64,000 nucleotides of DNA from the NCBI RefSeq assembly GCF_000439455.1, contig NC_021833.1:744001-808000 (forward strand). Direction: 5' to 3'. Source of the stretch: Spiroplasma diminutum CUAS-1. Lineage in GTDB: Bacteria > Bacillota_I > Bacilli_A > Mycoplasmatales > Mycoplasmataceae. The notes beneath the pieces are model-generated. The model was not told the DNA's origin, did no database searches, and was given only the letters and a program-made list of their open reading frames with translations. The translations under genes were made by a program, and so were the position numbers. This document shows, one piece after another, positions 33,581-46,108 of this stretch (its first letter is position 1; the number at the start of each line of letters is the position of its first letter).

Positions 33581-34534
33581 ATGAAAAAAATATTGACAAT
33601 TTTATCAACAGTAACTTTATCAACAGCAGCTGTTGTTCCAATTATAAATGGTTTTGTTTATGCACCTTCTCAAAGTTATAAAATGAGTTATTCATATTCA
33701 TATAATTTAAGAAATTTGGATTGAAATAATATTGATTTTAAAGAGGAAAATGGAATTAAGAAAGCAACTTTAACTTCACCTGAATTTACACAATCTTTGA
33801 AAGATACTGTTGAGCAAATGTTTAATGATATAAAAGAATCTGGTTATACAGAATATGAAGTTATTGATATAAGAAGTGATTATTCAAATCATGGTCAAAG
33901 TAATCTTTATGGGGACCTTGAAACATTTAATGAATTATTCAGCAGTGCTAATTTGGATATAAACGACTTAAACATTCAATCTCAAAACTTAATAATTGAA
34001 CAGTTTGATGATCCCTCTTCAGGTGTTTCATATTATGAAAATATTGAAGCGATAATTAATAATCAAAAAGTTAAATTATACGCATATAGAAACCCAAAAC
34101 CAATAAATAATTTGGAAACATTGAAATCTAACTTTAAAAATACTTTTACCTTAGAAGTTATAAAGGAAGTTTGAATAGATGGTGAAGATTCAAAATATTG
34201 ACAACTTCAATTACCACAAAACATTGAATTTCAGTATGTTGATCAAATTATAGGTTGATTTATGAACTCTGAAAATGCTAATATAAGAAATTCAGTAATA
34301 GAACATATTAATAATGAAAAAAATGTAAAACTTACTAAGTTTGATCGTCCAGAAAGATTATATAAAGCTATTTGAGATGAAAACTTGAAAACTTATATTG
34401 CTGGAGAACAATATGCAAGTAATGCTGTAGTTAAGGAAGAATATTTCTATATTGGAATTACTAGCAAAGAAGAAGCAAATGGTGAATATAAAGTTATTGT
34501 AAAAAATACATTAGGTACAAAAGGAGAAGAGTAA
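33581..34534 (+). CDS. Predicted secreted protein, unknown function
   Basis: 317 residues, not recognised. Signal sequence MKKILTILSTVTLSTAAVVP with no Cys at the cleavage region, then an acidic soluble domain. Near the C-terminus it has EEYFYIGITSKEEANGEYKVIV. Tyr- and Asn-rich without repeats. RBS GAGGATG; TATAAT at 33551-33556 could be the -10. Single gene with its own terminator. Resembles the secreted protein at 649 only in length and signal sequence. Confidence 0.78.
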
Positions 34535-34555
34535 AAATATTTTTACTCTTTTTTA
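34527..34555 (+). terminator. Terminator
   Basis: AAGAGTAAAAA/TTTTTACTCTT stem followed by TTTT; overlaps the stop codon of the secreted protein gene. Confidence 0.85.
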
Positions 34556-34585
34556 GTGGTAAAATTCTACTAAGGAGGTGTAAAA

Positions 34586-35509
34586 ATGAGAGGAAACAGA
34601 GAAACTTCAGGTCTAAGACTGATGCTTATGATAGCAAACATATTTGGTTTAGTTGCTGGTATTTTTGGAGGAATTGCTTATATTTATTATGGATTCATAG
34701 TATTTAGAAATGATCCATCACAAATAAATCCAGAAATATTCAATTATATGCCAATGTTGATGTCAATTGCAGGATTCTTTATAATAACAAATATATTCTT
34801 TTGTTCATTTATAATTAACTTCTTAAAAAAAGCAGATGATATAACTTTATTAAATAACAGATATATAATTGCGCTTTTTTCAATTTCAATTGGTGGATTC
34901 TTTACACCATTTGTTCTTGCACAAATGAAAAATATTCCAATTCAATCAACAGTTAGTCCAAAATTTACAATTTCTAAAGGTTATGGTGGAAACAGTCTTG
35001 TTTCAGGAGTAATTGCTTTAGGTTCATATTTTTGATTCTCAACAGTGGTTTTTAAAAGCTCAAATACAGTATTTACAGCTGGTTTAGCAGATCAAATTTT
35101 TGTTGGAATAGTATCATTAATAATTTTTTGAGGAGCTTTAAATTGTATGTTATTTGCAACACCAAATGCAAAAGCTGCATGAGATAAAAAAGCTGGAGCT
35201 TATAAATTTATGAATTTTATTGCAATAATTAACTTGATATTTGCAACTTTTGTACTAATAATGCAATTATTATCTTCTATACTAACAATATTCAGTATTA
35301 TTGCTGACCTATTTGATAGAAGAAGAGGATTCTTAGGAACAATTTTAAACACAACATTTGCTACATATAGAATTGCAGTGCAATTGTTTATTATTTATAC
35401 ATTAAATAAAATTATTAAAGGTCTTTGATCAAAAGGAGATCAAATTCATTATCAAGATTACTCAAAACTTGCTGAAAAGCAAAGAGAATATGAAATGAAT
35501 AACGCTTAA
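34586..35509 (+). CDS. Polytopic membrane protein, unknown function
   Basis: 307 residues with about six membrane segments (roughly 12-35, 55-80, 93-112, 133-155, 168-190, 208-240). A short basic segment DRRRG lies between the last ones, and the tail is hydrophilic (YSKLAEKQREYEMNN). No transporter signature seen. RBS GGAGGTG. Monocistronic between two terminators. Located opposite another membrane protein gene (35595-36365). Confidence 0.78.
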
Positions 35510-35510
35510 C

Positions 35511-35547
35511 AAAAAAATGAATCTATTTAATATAGATTCATTTTTTT
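35511..35547 (+). terminator. Terminator
   Basis: ATGAATCTAT/ATAGATTCAT stem flanked by A-run and T7; ends the membrane protein gene. Confidence 0.87.
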
Positions 35548-35569
35548 ATTTTCTTCCAATTTTAATAAA

Positions 35570-35597
35570 ATAAAAAAGTGATTAATTCACCTTTTTA
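35570..35597 (-). terminator. Terminator of the 35595-36365 gene
   Basis: On the - strand AAAAAGGTGA/TCACTTTTTT with loop ATTAA, one G-U pair, then T-rich tail. Confidence 0.7.
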
Positions 35598-36365
35598 TAT
35601 TTTTTCTTTTTGTTCATCATTATCTACTTTTCTTGGTGTTTTAATACTTGTATTTATTGTAAATGGTACAACTGATTGTAATTTAAATAAATTTAAAACT
35701 TGTTTTCTTTCTTCTTCAGGTAAGTTACCTTCAGTAATTTCATTAAGTTTTTTAACTAATTTTGAAAATATTTTAACTCATCATAATCAAGATAATACTA
35801 ATAACAATGTTCCAGCAATAGCCAAAGCTACAAATAATCAGCTTAAGTTTTGAGTTGAAAGTGCTCCAAAGTTTACGAATCTAAAACATAAGTATGATGT
35901 CAAATTAGCTATAAGTCCGAATGAAGCTAGTATATGACAATAAATTGATCTACTTCAAAAGTTTGTTGCTTGTTGACGTATATCTAAAATATTTGTAAAG
36001 TTATATAACATTAACATTGTTCCTTTTAATGTATTATTTTCTTCATATCATTTTGGTAAATGTAATTCCTGGAAAGCAGATCTATAGTTAAAATGGTTAT
36101 TAAGTCTTTTTCTTTGTCCATAAAGTAATTTTATATCTGTATAATTTGTTTTAATTGATAATGCTTGAAATAGATCCTTTTGTAAAACTTTACTATTTTT
36201 ACTTTTTGATACTGAAAATACAACAATATTAATGATTGTTGCAATAATAATAACTATGATTGCAAATAATGCTGCTCCAAATGTCAAATACATTTGTCAA
36301 TCATAATAAAATATACCAAATCTTTCATCACTTCCATCATTTGGTCTTAAAATAATGTTTCTCAT
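35595..36365 (-). CDS. Membrane protein, unknown function
   Basis: 256 residues, four predicted membrane segments: about 25-48, then two around 130-155 and 165-190, with a Trp-rich one (LSWLWWVKIF, all Trp as TGA). A cytoplasmic segment follows the first helix and contains QRKRLNNHFNYR. The C-terminus is charged and ends in DDEQ-like acidic residues and Lys. No family recognised. Preceded by a gene of unknown function in the same direction. Confidence 0.75.
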
Positions 36366-36406
36366 GTTCTCGCGCACCTAGCCTTTCACAATAATATAAT
36401 TTTATA

Positions 36407-37183
36407 CTAATAAATTAAATTTAACATATCACTTTTTATATTTTTTGTATTTTTTTTAACAATTAAAGTATTTTCATCCAATAAAATAGCTCTTTTTAAG
36501 AAACTTTTTTGAAATATTTCACTTTTTTCAGTAAAGACATTATATATTTTTGTAACCTCATTTTTTAAATAACTAATTAAAATATTGGTTTTATTTAAAT
36601 AGTATATTTTTTTGAACCCTTTATCTGAATCAATTATTTTTTCAAACTTAAAGTCCAAATCTACAAGTATAATTTCTTCGTTTTCTTTTTGAATTACATA
36701 GTTATCTTTAATTTTTATAACATCTACAAGTTTATAATCTATTTTTTTAATAATTTTGAAATTTTTGTCTGTTAAATAAAATTCCTCTTTAATTTTTATA
36801 ATTAAATTATTCTCTATAACCGTTATTATTTGTAATTCTATTAATTCATCATCACTTAGAAATTTTTTAGTAAAGACTTTATTTTCGATTATATAGCTTA
36901 TATATTTTATATCTTCAACTACAACAAAATTCTGAATATAATATTTGCAAGAATGTAAAATAGAAACATCCGTTTTAGTTATCATTTCAAAAGTAGAAAT
37001 AATTGGATTTGGATGAGCTAAGAAGCATCTATCCAAATCTGCTTTATTATTCAGATTTTCTTTAAAGTTAGTTTTACTTATAGAACATAAATTATTATTT
37101 GTGTTATTAAGGTCACTGTCAGTAAAATATATATTCTTTTTATCCAAAAAAATATGATTTATTCATTGAGTATTATCAATCAC
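36407..37183 (-). CDS. Unknown beta-rich protein
   Basis: 258 residues from the GTG chosen here, not recognised. Alternating short hydrophobic and charged stretches (such as LIIKIKEEFYLTDKNFKIIKKIDYKLVD, seen as repeated strand pairs) suggest a beta-propeller-like or beta-sheet protein. No signal peptide or membrane segment. Start uncertain: there is no ATG. GTG 37181-37183 (MIDNTQW) is preceded by purine-rich sequence. GTG 37208-37210 is also in frame and would lie right at the predicted start of transcription from TATAAT 37219-37224. Follows the pgk terminator. Confidence 0.65.
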
Positions 37184-37227
37184 TCTTATTTTTCTTTTCA
37201 AGTAAATCACCAATATTAATTATAAAT

Positions 37228-37255
37228 TAAAAAACACGGTTTAAAACCGTGTCCT
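37228..37255 (-). terminator. Terminator of gap-pgk operon
   Basis: ACACGGTTT/AAACCGTGT stem followed by TTTTTTAATTT on the - strand. Confidence 0.9.
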
Positions 37256-37263
37256 TATTTTAA

Positions 37264-38460
37264 TTATTTATTTTGAATTGCTTCAACACCAGGTAAAACT
37301 TTACCTTCCATATATTCTAATGAAGCTCCTCCACCAGTTGAAATATGTGTAAATTTTTCTTTAAATCCTAATTGAATTGCAGCTGCAGCTGAATCTCCTC
37401 CACCAATTAAAGTAAATGAGTCTTTCAAGTTAGCTATTGCTTCACAAACTGCTAGTGTTCCTTTGTTATAATGTTCGAATTCGAATACTCCCATTGGTCC
37501 ATTTCATGCTACAGTTTTTGCGTCTTTTAAAATATCTTCAAATAATTCAATTGATTTTGGTCCAATGTCTAATCCCATTACATCTTCAGGAAGATCTACT
37601 CCTGAAATTGTTGGTTCAGTATCTTTAAAATCAGTATTATTTGCTGAGTCAATTGGTAAGATAATTTTTCCATTTGCTTTATCTAAATATTCTTTTGCTA
37701 AAGCAACTTTGTCTTCTTCACATAATGATTTTCCAATGCTATGACCTTGAGCTTTGAAAAAAGTATATGCCATTCCACCACCAATAATAATTTTGTCAGC
37801 TTTTTCTAATAAGTTATCAATAACTCCAATTTTATCAGAAACTTTTGCACCACCAATAATTGCTACAAATGGATGTTCTGGTTTATCAACACCTTTTGCT
37901 AACATTTCTAATTCTTTTTGAACTAAAAATCCTACACAACTTTCAGCTATATTTGATGCTATTCCAACGTTTGATGCGTGAGCTCTATGAGCTGTTCCAA
38001 ATGCATCATTTACGAATACATCTCCTAAATTAGCTCAATATTTTCCTAATTCATCATTGTTTTTTGATTCAAATTTAACAACTTCTCCATTTTGAACATC
38101 TTCAAAACGTGTGTTTTCAAATAGAAGAATTTCACCTTCATTTAAAGACTTAATTGCTTCTTCCAATTCTTGTCCTCTTGTTTGAGCAATAAATTTAATT
38201 GCTTTACCTGATAATTCTTCTAATTTTTTAGCAACTGGTGCTAGTGATTTTTTAGCTTTATCACTTTCTTCTTTAATTCTGCTTAAGTGAGAAAATAATA
38301 CAACTTTTGCACCATTTTCAACTAAGTGATTAATAGTTGGTAATGCTGCTCTAATACGGTTATCATCTGTTATAACTCCATCTTTTAATGGAACGTTAAA
38401 ATCAACTCTAACAAGAACAGTTTTTCCAGATACTTGAATATCATTTAATGTTTTTTTCAT
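37264..38460 (-). CDS. pgk: Phosphoglycerate kinase
   Basis: 398 residues, normal length. Makes ATP from 1,3-bisphosphoglycerate. N-terminal [12 protein letters not shown], the substrate Arg in LFENTRF, the nucleotide domain with [21 protein letters not shown] and C-terminal [10 protein letters not shown] and [20 protein letters not shown]. Last gene of the gap operon, separated from gap by the Panacea-domain gene. Confidence 0.97.
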
Positions 38461-38483
38461 TTTTATTCTTCTCCTATACTTAT

Positions 38484-38996
38484 TTATTTTAAAACATTTT
38501 TAACCATAAAATCTAAATAATGAAAAAAATTATCTTGATTTTCATTATGAAAACGAATGATATCATTATCTTTTATTAAATTATTTTTACTAGGTCTATA
38601 TAAATTTTTTCAAGGAGTTTGTTCATGACATATTACAACAATATCTCAGGACTTTAATTCTAAAAGATATTTAACTATTTTATATACTATTGAATTGTAT
38701 TTTTGATTATTTTTAACTATATCTAAGTATTTTTCTTGATTAAATTCTAGTGGAACATTAGATCTTGAATATAATGTTTGTTTCTTTCATAATTCATATA
38801 TCACAGGGCCTCATTTTCAAGTTTCAAAATCTATATTTGCTATTTTACTTTCAAATAAAAGAAAGTAACAATAAACAATATATATTATTTTTTGTATTTG
38901 TATTTGTGTTACTTTAAATATTTTATTGTCCATTTTTACTTTGGCTATTATATTTAATAAATATTCAACATAATCTTCTTTAGAATAAAAAAACAT
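38484..38996 (-). CDS. Panacea (DUF4065/SocA-like) domain protein
   Basis: 170 residues; all four Trp are TGA, so the gene is invisible to a standard-code scan. The whole protein matches the Panacea/DUF4065 layout: an N-terminal helix pair with [13 protein letters not shown] (the LQKLLYF motif), ETWKWGPVIYELW at about 58-70 (the conserved EAWxxGPV), then [16 protein letters not shown] at about 114-129 (the L..THxxxPW motif). Family members are antitoxins or proteolytic adaptors in toxin-antitoxin and prophage loci. Here no toxin gene is adjacent. RBS GAGGTGA is excellent. It sits 58 bases after gap and 23 before pgk, so it is cotranscribed with them. Assignment is by motif recognition. Confidence 0.85.
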
Positions 38997-39054
38997 ATTT
39001 TCACCTCAATATAAATATCGATTTAAAAATATGTTAATTGTATTTTTTAGAAAA

Positions 39055-40188
<1,134 letters not shown>

Positions 40189-41088
40189 CTAATACCTTTT
40201 ATTTTCTCCATCCATTTCAAATTCCATTGAAAGACCTTTAATCCTCTCAGTAAATCTTAATGTCTTTTGCTTTTCAAATTTTTTCTCATCAAAACTAGTT
40301 ACTTTTTTATTCAAATAGTAAGTTTGAAGTTCAGATATTGAGAAGTTTGAAGTGAAATATGTTATTTTTTTATTTTCTAATCTATGATTTAATATACCAA
40401 ATAAAAGTTCATCTCTACTTCAATCACTTACTATTTCAGCACCAATATCATCAAGAATTAATACATCTACATCTAAACAATTATCATAGAATCTTGATAG
40501 ATTAGTTCTTTCTTGAGTATTAAATGTATCTTTTACAATTTTGACAAGTTTGTTTACAGTTACAAATATAACCTTTTTATCTTTTTTAGCATAAGTATTC
40601 GCTAATCTTTTCATTAAAAATGTTTTTCCGATTCCAGGAGAGCCATATAAATAAATACCTTTTCAAGAATTATTGGCAATATTATCTCTAATTTTAGTAA
40701 AAAGAATTTTTTCTTTTTCACTTACTTTGTTTAAATCTAAAGTTTCAATATATTCCCCAATTGATTTGCTATTCTCTGTAAGATCATAATCAGCATGAAT
40801 GATATTCTTCTTAATTTTGAAGTCCCTATTTTCATAGATTCAATGTTTACAATTTTTGCTTGTTATATAAAAAAGATTATTTTTATATACAAGCTTTTGT
40901 TGAACACCAACTATAGTTTGTTTACAATATTTTAATTCTTCTTCTTTGTCACAATAAATATATTCATTTAAAAATCTATTTATTACTAATAGATTATTTT
41001 TTAAAATTTCATCGGAAATGTTTTGCTTTGCAATTAATTCTTTTAAATCCGGGTGATTTTTAATTTCATTGATACTATAATTTATCAT
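40189..41088 (-). CDS. dnaI: Primosomal helicase loader DnaI-like
   Basis: 299 residues. AAA+ ATPase that loads the replicative helicase at the origin and at restarted forks. N-terminal domain (about 1-120) with CxxC-like Cys in YCDKEEELKYC, Walker A GSPGIGKT at about 150-157, Walker B LILDDIGAE, sensor region YFTSNFS and a C-terminal Arg-rich end. It begins immediately after the dnaB stop (TAGATG). The dnaB-dnaI pair is conserved in Bacillus. Confidence 0.9.
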
Positions 41089-42363
41089 CTAAAAATCACC
41101 TCAGCCCTTTTCATCAAAGTTTAATGTACTGTTAACATCAACTTTATATGTTTCTTTATTTAAGGCATCTTGTCATTTAGAATTTAATGTAATTTGATTA
41201 TTAGTATTAGATTTAATTTTTGCTTTTGATTTTTGATGTGCTACTTTTAGATATTCTAATGTTTCAGATGCTGTTTTAAAATTATTCTCAGCCATTGTTG
41301 AAGCAATTTTATAAATATAGTTAGGTACAATCTGCCCTTTGTTTTTTAAGAATACAAAGTCAAACAAACAATTTATAACTCCATTTCTTAATTTATATTT
41401 ATTTTGCAAGACTTCAATAATTTCATTATTAGTTTTATTTAATTCTTTTATAGCAGGTGATTTTGTTTTTAATAGCGCCAATAGATACTCTTCAGGATCA
41501 ATTGTTTCCATTTCACTTAATTTTTTATTTTTTTGATTCTTAATATGTAATTCTGTATTAAATTCAGGAATAGTTACATCAAATTCTTCCCTATCAAATA
41601 CTATTTTTGATATTTCTTTGTAAAAAAGTGAATTATCAAAAGAACATGTTTCTTTTTGATAAATTTTTTTAATGACCTCTTTAATTTCGTATTGACTTAT
41701 ATTATATGATCCAAAAACATCTTCAATTGCTTTTTTTACTAGTTGATTATTACCACTAATAATCACATCGTCAGTTTCTAAATCAGTCAATAAATTAGTA
41801 TAATCTAAACCTTTAAGTAAAGCATTACTTCTTTTAGGCTTTGCTTGAATCATTTTATTAGTTTCTAATTTTAAATTTTCAATCTCTCCAAATACTTCTG
41901 CAAATTTAGATGAAGTATCTTTGTATCCACTTTCTAATGAAAGTTCTCCTTCATCTCTAAAAGTAAATCTTACTAATTCATAATCATCTTTTTTTAATTT
42001 TGAAATTAAAGCATTATTAAATACTTTATTTTCAAAAAAACTAATTGGTTCTAATGGAGAATATATATTAAAAATTATTGTACTTTTATCTTTATTTTCT
42101 AAAGTTCTTAAAAGACCTAAAGCTTCAAGTTTTTTGAAATATTTTGGTAAAGTAGATTGTGATATCCCAGTAATTTTGGCTAATCTAACTTCTGATAGAG
42201 TTATCTTTTTAAATTCACTTAAAATATGAGATTCATTTATCAATGTATAATACAGAGATACTGCCTTTGATCCCATTATTGGTTGGTATAGATAAGTTAT
42301 GATTTTATTATTTGAACTATCTATTATATTTTTTAGAATAACTCTATAGCTAAATTTATCCAT
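41089..42363 (-). CDS. dnaB: Replication initiation/membrane attachment protein DnaB-like
   Basis: 424 residues; Firmicutes DnaB, not the helicase. Helps DnaD and DnaI load the helicase. Winged-helix N-terminus with a segment resembling an HTH (EVRLAKITGISQSTLPKYFKKLEALGL, about 55-85), and a C-terminal DnaB_2/DnaD-like domain with NGVINCLFDFVFLKNKGQI, YIYKIAST. Reads through TGA at 41173-41175 to add 28 residues. RBS GGAGG. Directly followed by dnaI. Confidence 0.85.
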
Positions 42364-42513
42364 AAATTACCTCCAACCCTTTGCCTATTAATAATAAAAA
42401 AAAGAAAAAAAAATGAAACAGATTTAGTAATTTTTTTAAAATTGATTATCAAATGTTAATAAAATTATATGAAAAACACCATATATAATGGTGTTTTTTA
42501 AGATATCCACATT
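42364..42513. other. mutM-dnaB intergenic region
   Basis: 150 bases without a gene. It holds the polA-mutM terminator (42468-42499), a short palindrome TTGATTATCAA near 42442-42452 that includes a TTGATA -35-like box on the - strand, and A-rich sequence before the dnaB RBS. Confidence 0.4.
42468..42502 (-). terminator. Terminator of polA-mutM
   Basis: AACACCAT/ATGGTGTT stem with A/T-rich loop, five T on the - strand side. Confidence 0.8.
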
Positions 42514-43347
42514 TTAATATAAACTTTGACATTTTTGACAGAAATAAGTACCTCTTCCATTAACTTTTATTTTTTCAATAATTTTTCCACATTCATAACA
42601 TGGTTTGCCTTTTCTTGTATGAACTTTTAATTCATTTTGAAATTTACCATCAATTCCTTGTTCTGGTTGATAGGAATCAATTGTAGAACCCCCCAATTCA
42701 ACTGACCTTTTAAGTATTTTAATAGATGACTTTAGAATTTGATCATAATCTGAAATTTTTAAAGAGCTTGCTCTCTTTTCAGGATGAATCTTTGAATCAA
42801 AAAGTATTTCGTCTGCATAAATATTACCAATACCCGATATTTTTGTCTGGTCTAATAGAATAGTTTTAATGTGCTTATTTGACTTTGACATTATATCGTA
42901 TAGATATTGTCCGTTTAAACTGCTGTCAAATGGCTCTGGACCCACTTTGTTAATAGGTTTCAAACTTTTAAATGTATTTTTTTCTTGTAAATGAAATGTA
43001 CCAAATTTTCTCGTATCACTGTAAACTAATAATTTATTATTATTTAATTCAAAAATAGCTTCAACATGTTTTGTATCATATAGCGACCCGCTTTCATATA
43101 CAAATCATTTTCCTTCCATTCTTAAATGACTTATTAGAACCAAATCCTGTAATTCAAAAATGATATGCTTTGCTATTCTTGATATATTATCTATTTTTCT
43201 ATCTTTTAAAGTATTTTCAAAATCTGTAATTGATATATCAGTTTTTAGTAAATTTGGATAGGTTATTTTGACATTTTTTATAATTAATCCCTTTATTTTC
43301 TTATTTAAAGTTCTAACTACCGTTTCGACTTCTGGTAATTCTGGCAT
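42514..43347 (-). CDS. mutM: Formamidopyrimidine-DNA glycosylase
   Basis: 277 residues. Removes oxidised purines (8-oxoG) and cuts the abasic site. Starts MPELPEVETV with catalytic Pro2 and Glu3; H2TH region with KISGIGNIYADEILF; C-terminal zinc finger CYECGKI...YFCQKC. One TGA Trp at 43105-43107. RBS AAGGAG; 12 bases downstream of polA, the usual Firmicutes pairing. Confidence 0.96.
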
Positions 43348-43359
43348 AAATAAATCTCC

Positions 43360-46056
43360 TTATTTTAAATTAAATCAATCGTTTGCTTGTGAAAAATTAA
43401 TATCAAGCTCAACAAGTGCTTTTCTATTCTTATTTGATATTTTCAATAATTCATTATAAGCATTTTTCATAGTTTCCAAAACCATTTTTTTTACTTTTTC
43501 TAATTCCTCATTTTTTACTAACAAAATAATTTCATCATGAATCTGAGCAACCATCTTTGATTTTAAATCGTTTTTTCTTAAATTATCAAATACGTTTATC
43601 ATTGCAACTTTTAATATATCAGCTGCTGTTCCTTGAATTGGAGCATTTACTGCAGCTCTTTCACCAAATTGTTTCACCATATAATTTGAATTTGATAATT
43701 CATAAATATATCTTCTTCTATTTCCAAGAGTTTCTACATATCCATTTTCATATCCAAATTTAACTACCTCTTCTTTAAATTTCAAAATTTGAGGAAAAGC
43801 TTGATAGTAAGCTTTTATATATTCTTTAGCTTGCGGAATTGATATTTTTAAGTCTTTTGCAAGACCAAAATCACTTAATCCATATAGTATTCCAAAGTTA
43901 AATACTTTGGCTACTCTTCTTTGATCTGAACTAACTTCTTGCTCATTGGTTAAATTAAAAATACTTCTTGCAGCTTCAGAGTGAATATCTCTGTTCATTG
44001 AAAAAATTTCAATTAATCTTTGCTCATTTACAATATCTGCAAGAACCCTAAGTTCAATTTGTGAATAGTCAAAACTTAAATAAGTATTATTCTCATTTGT
44101 AACAAATATCTTTCTTACATTTTTTTGTTCTTCATCTCTTACAGAAATATTTTGAATATTTGGATAACTAGAACTTAATCTCCCTGTATTTGTAAGTGTT
44201 TGATTAAATATAGTATGAACTTTACTATCTGAATGAATAAACTTTTCAAATCCCTTTAGATATGTTGAATATAATTTACTGTATTTTCTAAAAGTTATTA
44301 TTTTTGAAATTACAGGATGTTTATCTTCAATTGCATCCAAAGTTTCTCTATCTGTACTACCTTTATTATAATTTGGTAATTTCAATTTTTCAAAAAGCAA
44401 TTCCTTTAACTGTTTTGGTGATGCTATATTAAAATCATCATCAATATATTCACTTAAATCGGTTTTAATTTCCAATTCTATTTTTGTTAATAGTTGCAAT
44501 ATATTATCTTCTTGTTTTTTTAATTCTAATTTATCAACTTCAATTCCTTCAATTTCAATATCAATTAGCACTTTTGAAAATGGTAGTTCAATATTTTCAT
44601 ATAATGATTTCTGATTATTTTCTTCTAATTTTGAAAGTATTTCGTTTTCATATTTTTTGATTATTAAAACTTTATTTACAAGATAATCCATTTTAATTTT
44701 TTCATCAATTAGATGAGTTTTTTTTACACCTTTTCCAAAAATTTCATCAAAAGTTTTTAATTCATTAGAAGGATCAATCATTATTAAATGCTGCTCAAAA
44801 GTTGATTTAACATTAGAGTTTATTACATAACACCCAATCATCATGTCATAAGTAAAATTTTGTGGCATTACTTTATATCCCATTTTTTTAAGAGAAATAA
44901 TAGTTTTTTTAATATCATAGGATTTAAATTTAGCATTTAATAAAAAACTTTGAAATTCTTCATCAATTACAGAATGATTTCAATTAAATATATTAACTTC
45001 TTCACTTGAATTAAATGAATAATAAAAATTACCCTTTTTATTAGATATTGCTAAACCTATAACAGCACTTGTGTGATAATTATCATTTAAAGTTTCTAAA
45101 TATATATAATTTATTTCATCATTAAATTCAAAATTTCATTTATTTAATATTTTATAATCTAACTTATTATCAATTAAATCTACTTCAGTTTTAGAAGTAT
45201 ATTTTTTCAATAGAGAATTCATTTCATATCTTACAAAGAAATCCTTTAGACCTTCAAAATTAATTACAGTATTATTGAAGTTTATCATTCCTAAATTCAT
45301 GTCTTTATAAATTGTAGCAATTTCTTTTGAAAGAAATGCATCATTTTCACCAGCAATAAGTTTTGCTTGCTTTGCACCCTTTATTTTGTCAATATTAGCA
45401 TAAATATTTTCTAGCGTATGAAATTCTTGAAGAAGTTCTTTTGCTGATTTTTCTCCAATTCCTGCCACACCTTTAATGTTATCTGATGAATCTCCACGCA
45501 ATCCTTTATAATCAATAACTTGTTCTGGAGAAACACCTCATTTTTCATATAATTTTTCTTTTGTATATACCATTAAATCGCTTGTTCCAACTTGTGGTGA
45601 TAAAACAAATGTCTTATCAGAAATTAATTGATACATATCTTGATCACTTGTTAATATATGAGTTTCTGCTTCAGCATCTGATTCTAGTATTTGAGAAATA
45701 GTTCCAATAATATCATCAGCTTCATAATTATCAACTTCAAATCATTCAATATTTGCATTTGTTAAAAACTCTCTTACAATAGGAAATTGTATAACCAATT
45801 CTGAAGGAGTTTTTGCTCTTCCAGCTTTATAATTTTCAAGTTTATCATGTCTAAATGTTTTTTTGCCTTTATCAAAAGCAACTTTGACACAAAAATATTC
45901 ATTTTTTTCAATGATATTCATTAACATATTAATAAATGAGTATACTGCATTTGTTGGTATACCACTTTTTGTTGTTAAAGTTGCTCTACCATAAGAACTA
46001 TAAAATGCTCTAAAAATTAAAGCATTACCATCAACAAGCAAGAATTTTTTTTTCAT
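43360..46056 (-). CDS. polA: DNA polymerase I
   Basis: 898 residues. 5'-3' flap nuclease domain (1-290) with LLVDGNALIFRAFYSS, the YEADD acidic motif and GLRGDSSDNIKGVAGIG. The 3'-5' exonuclease-like domain (about 310-480) has lost its DxE metal residues (the segment is IYLETLN), so it is probably proofreading-deficient. The polymerase domain has motif A DYSQIELRVLA, O-helix RRVAKVFNFGILYG and motif C QIHDEIIL. Works in Okazaki fragment maturation and repair. Full-length, whereas many Mycoplasma keep only the nuclease. RBS GGTGAAA. Confidence 0.95.
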
Positions 46057-46083
46057 AATTTTTCACCATTAATTCTATAATAA

Positions 46084-46108
46084 CAAAAAAGTGCTATTGC
46101 ACTTTTAT
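46084..46108 (-). terminator. Terminator of dnaE
   Basis: AAAAGTGC/GCACTTTT stem with loop of 4 and T-run on the - strand. Confidence 0.88.
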
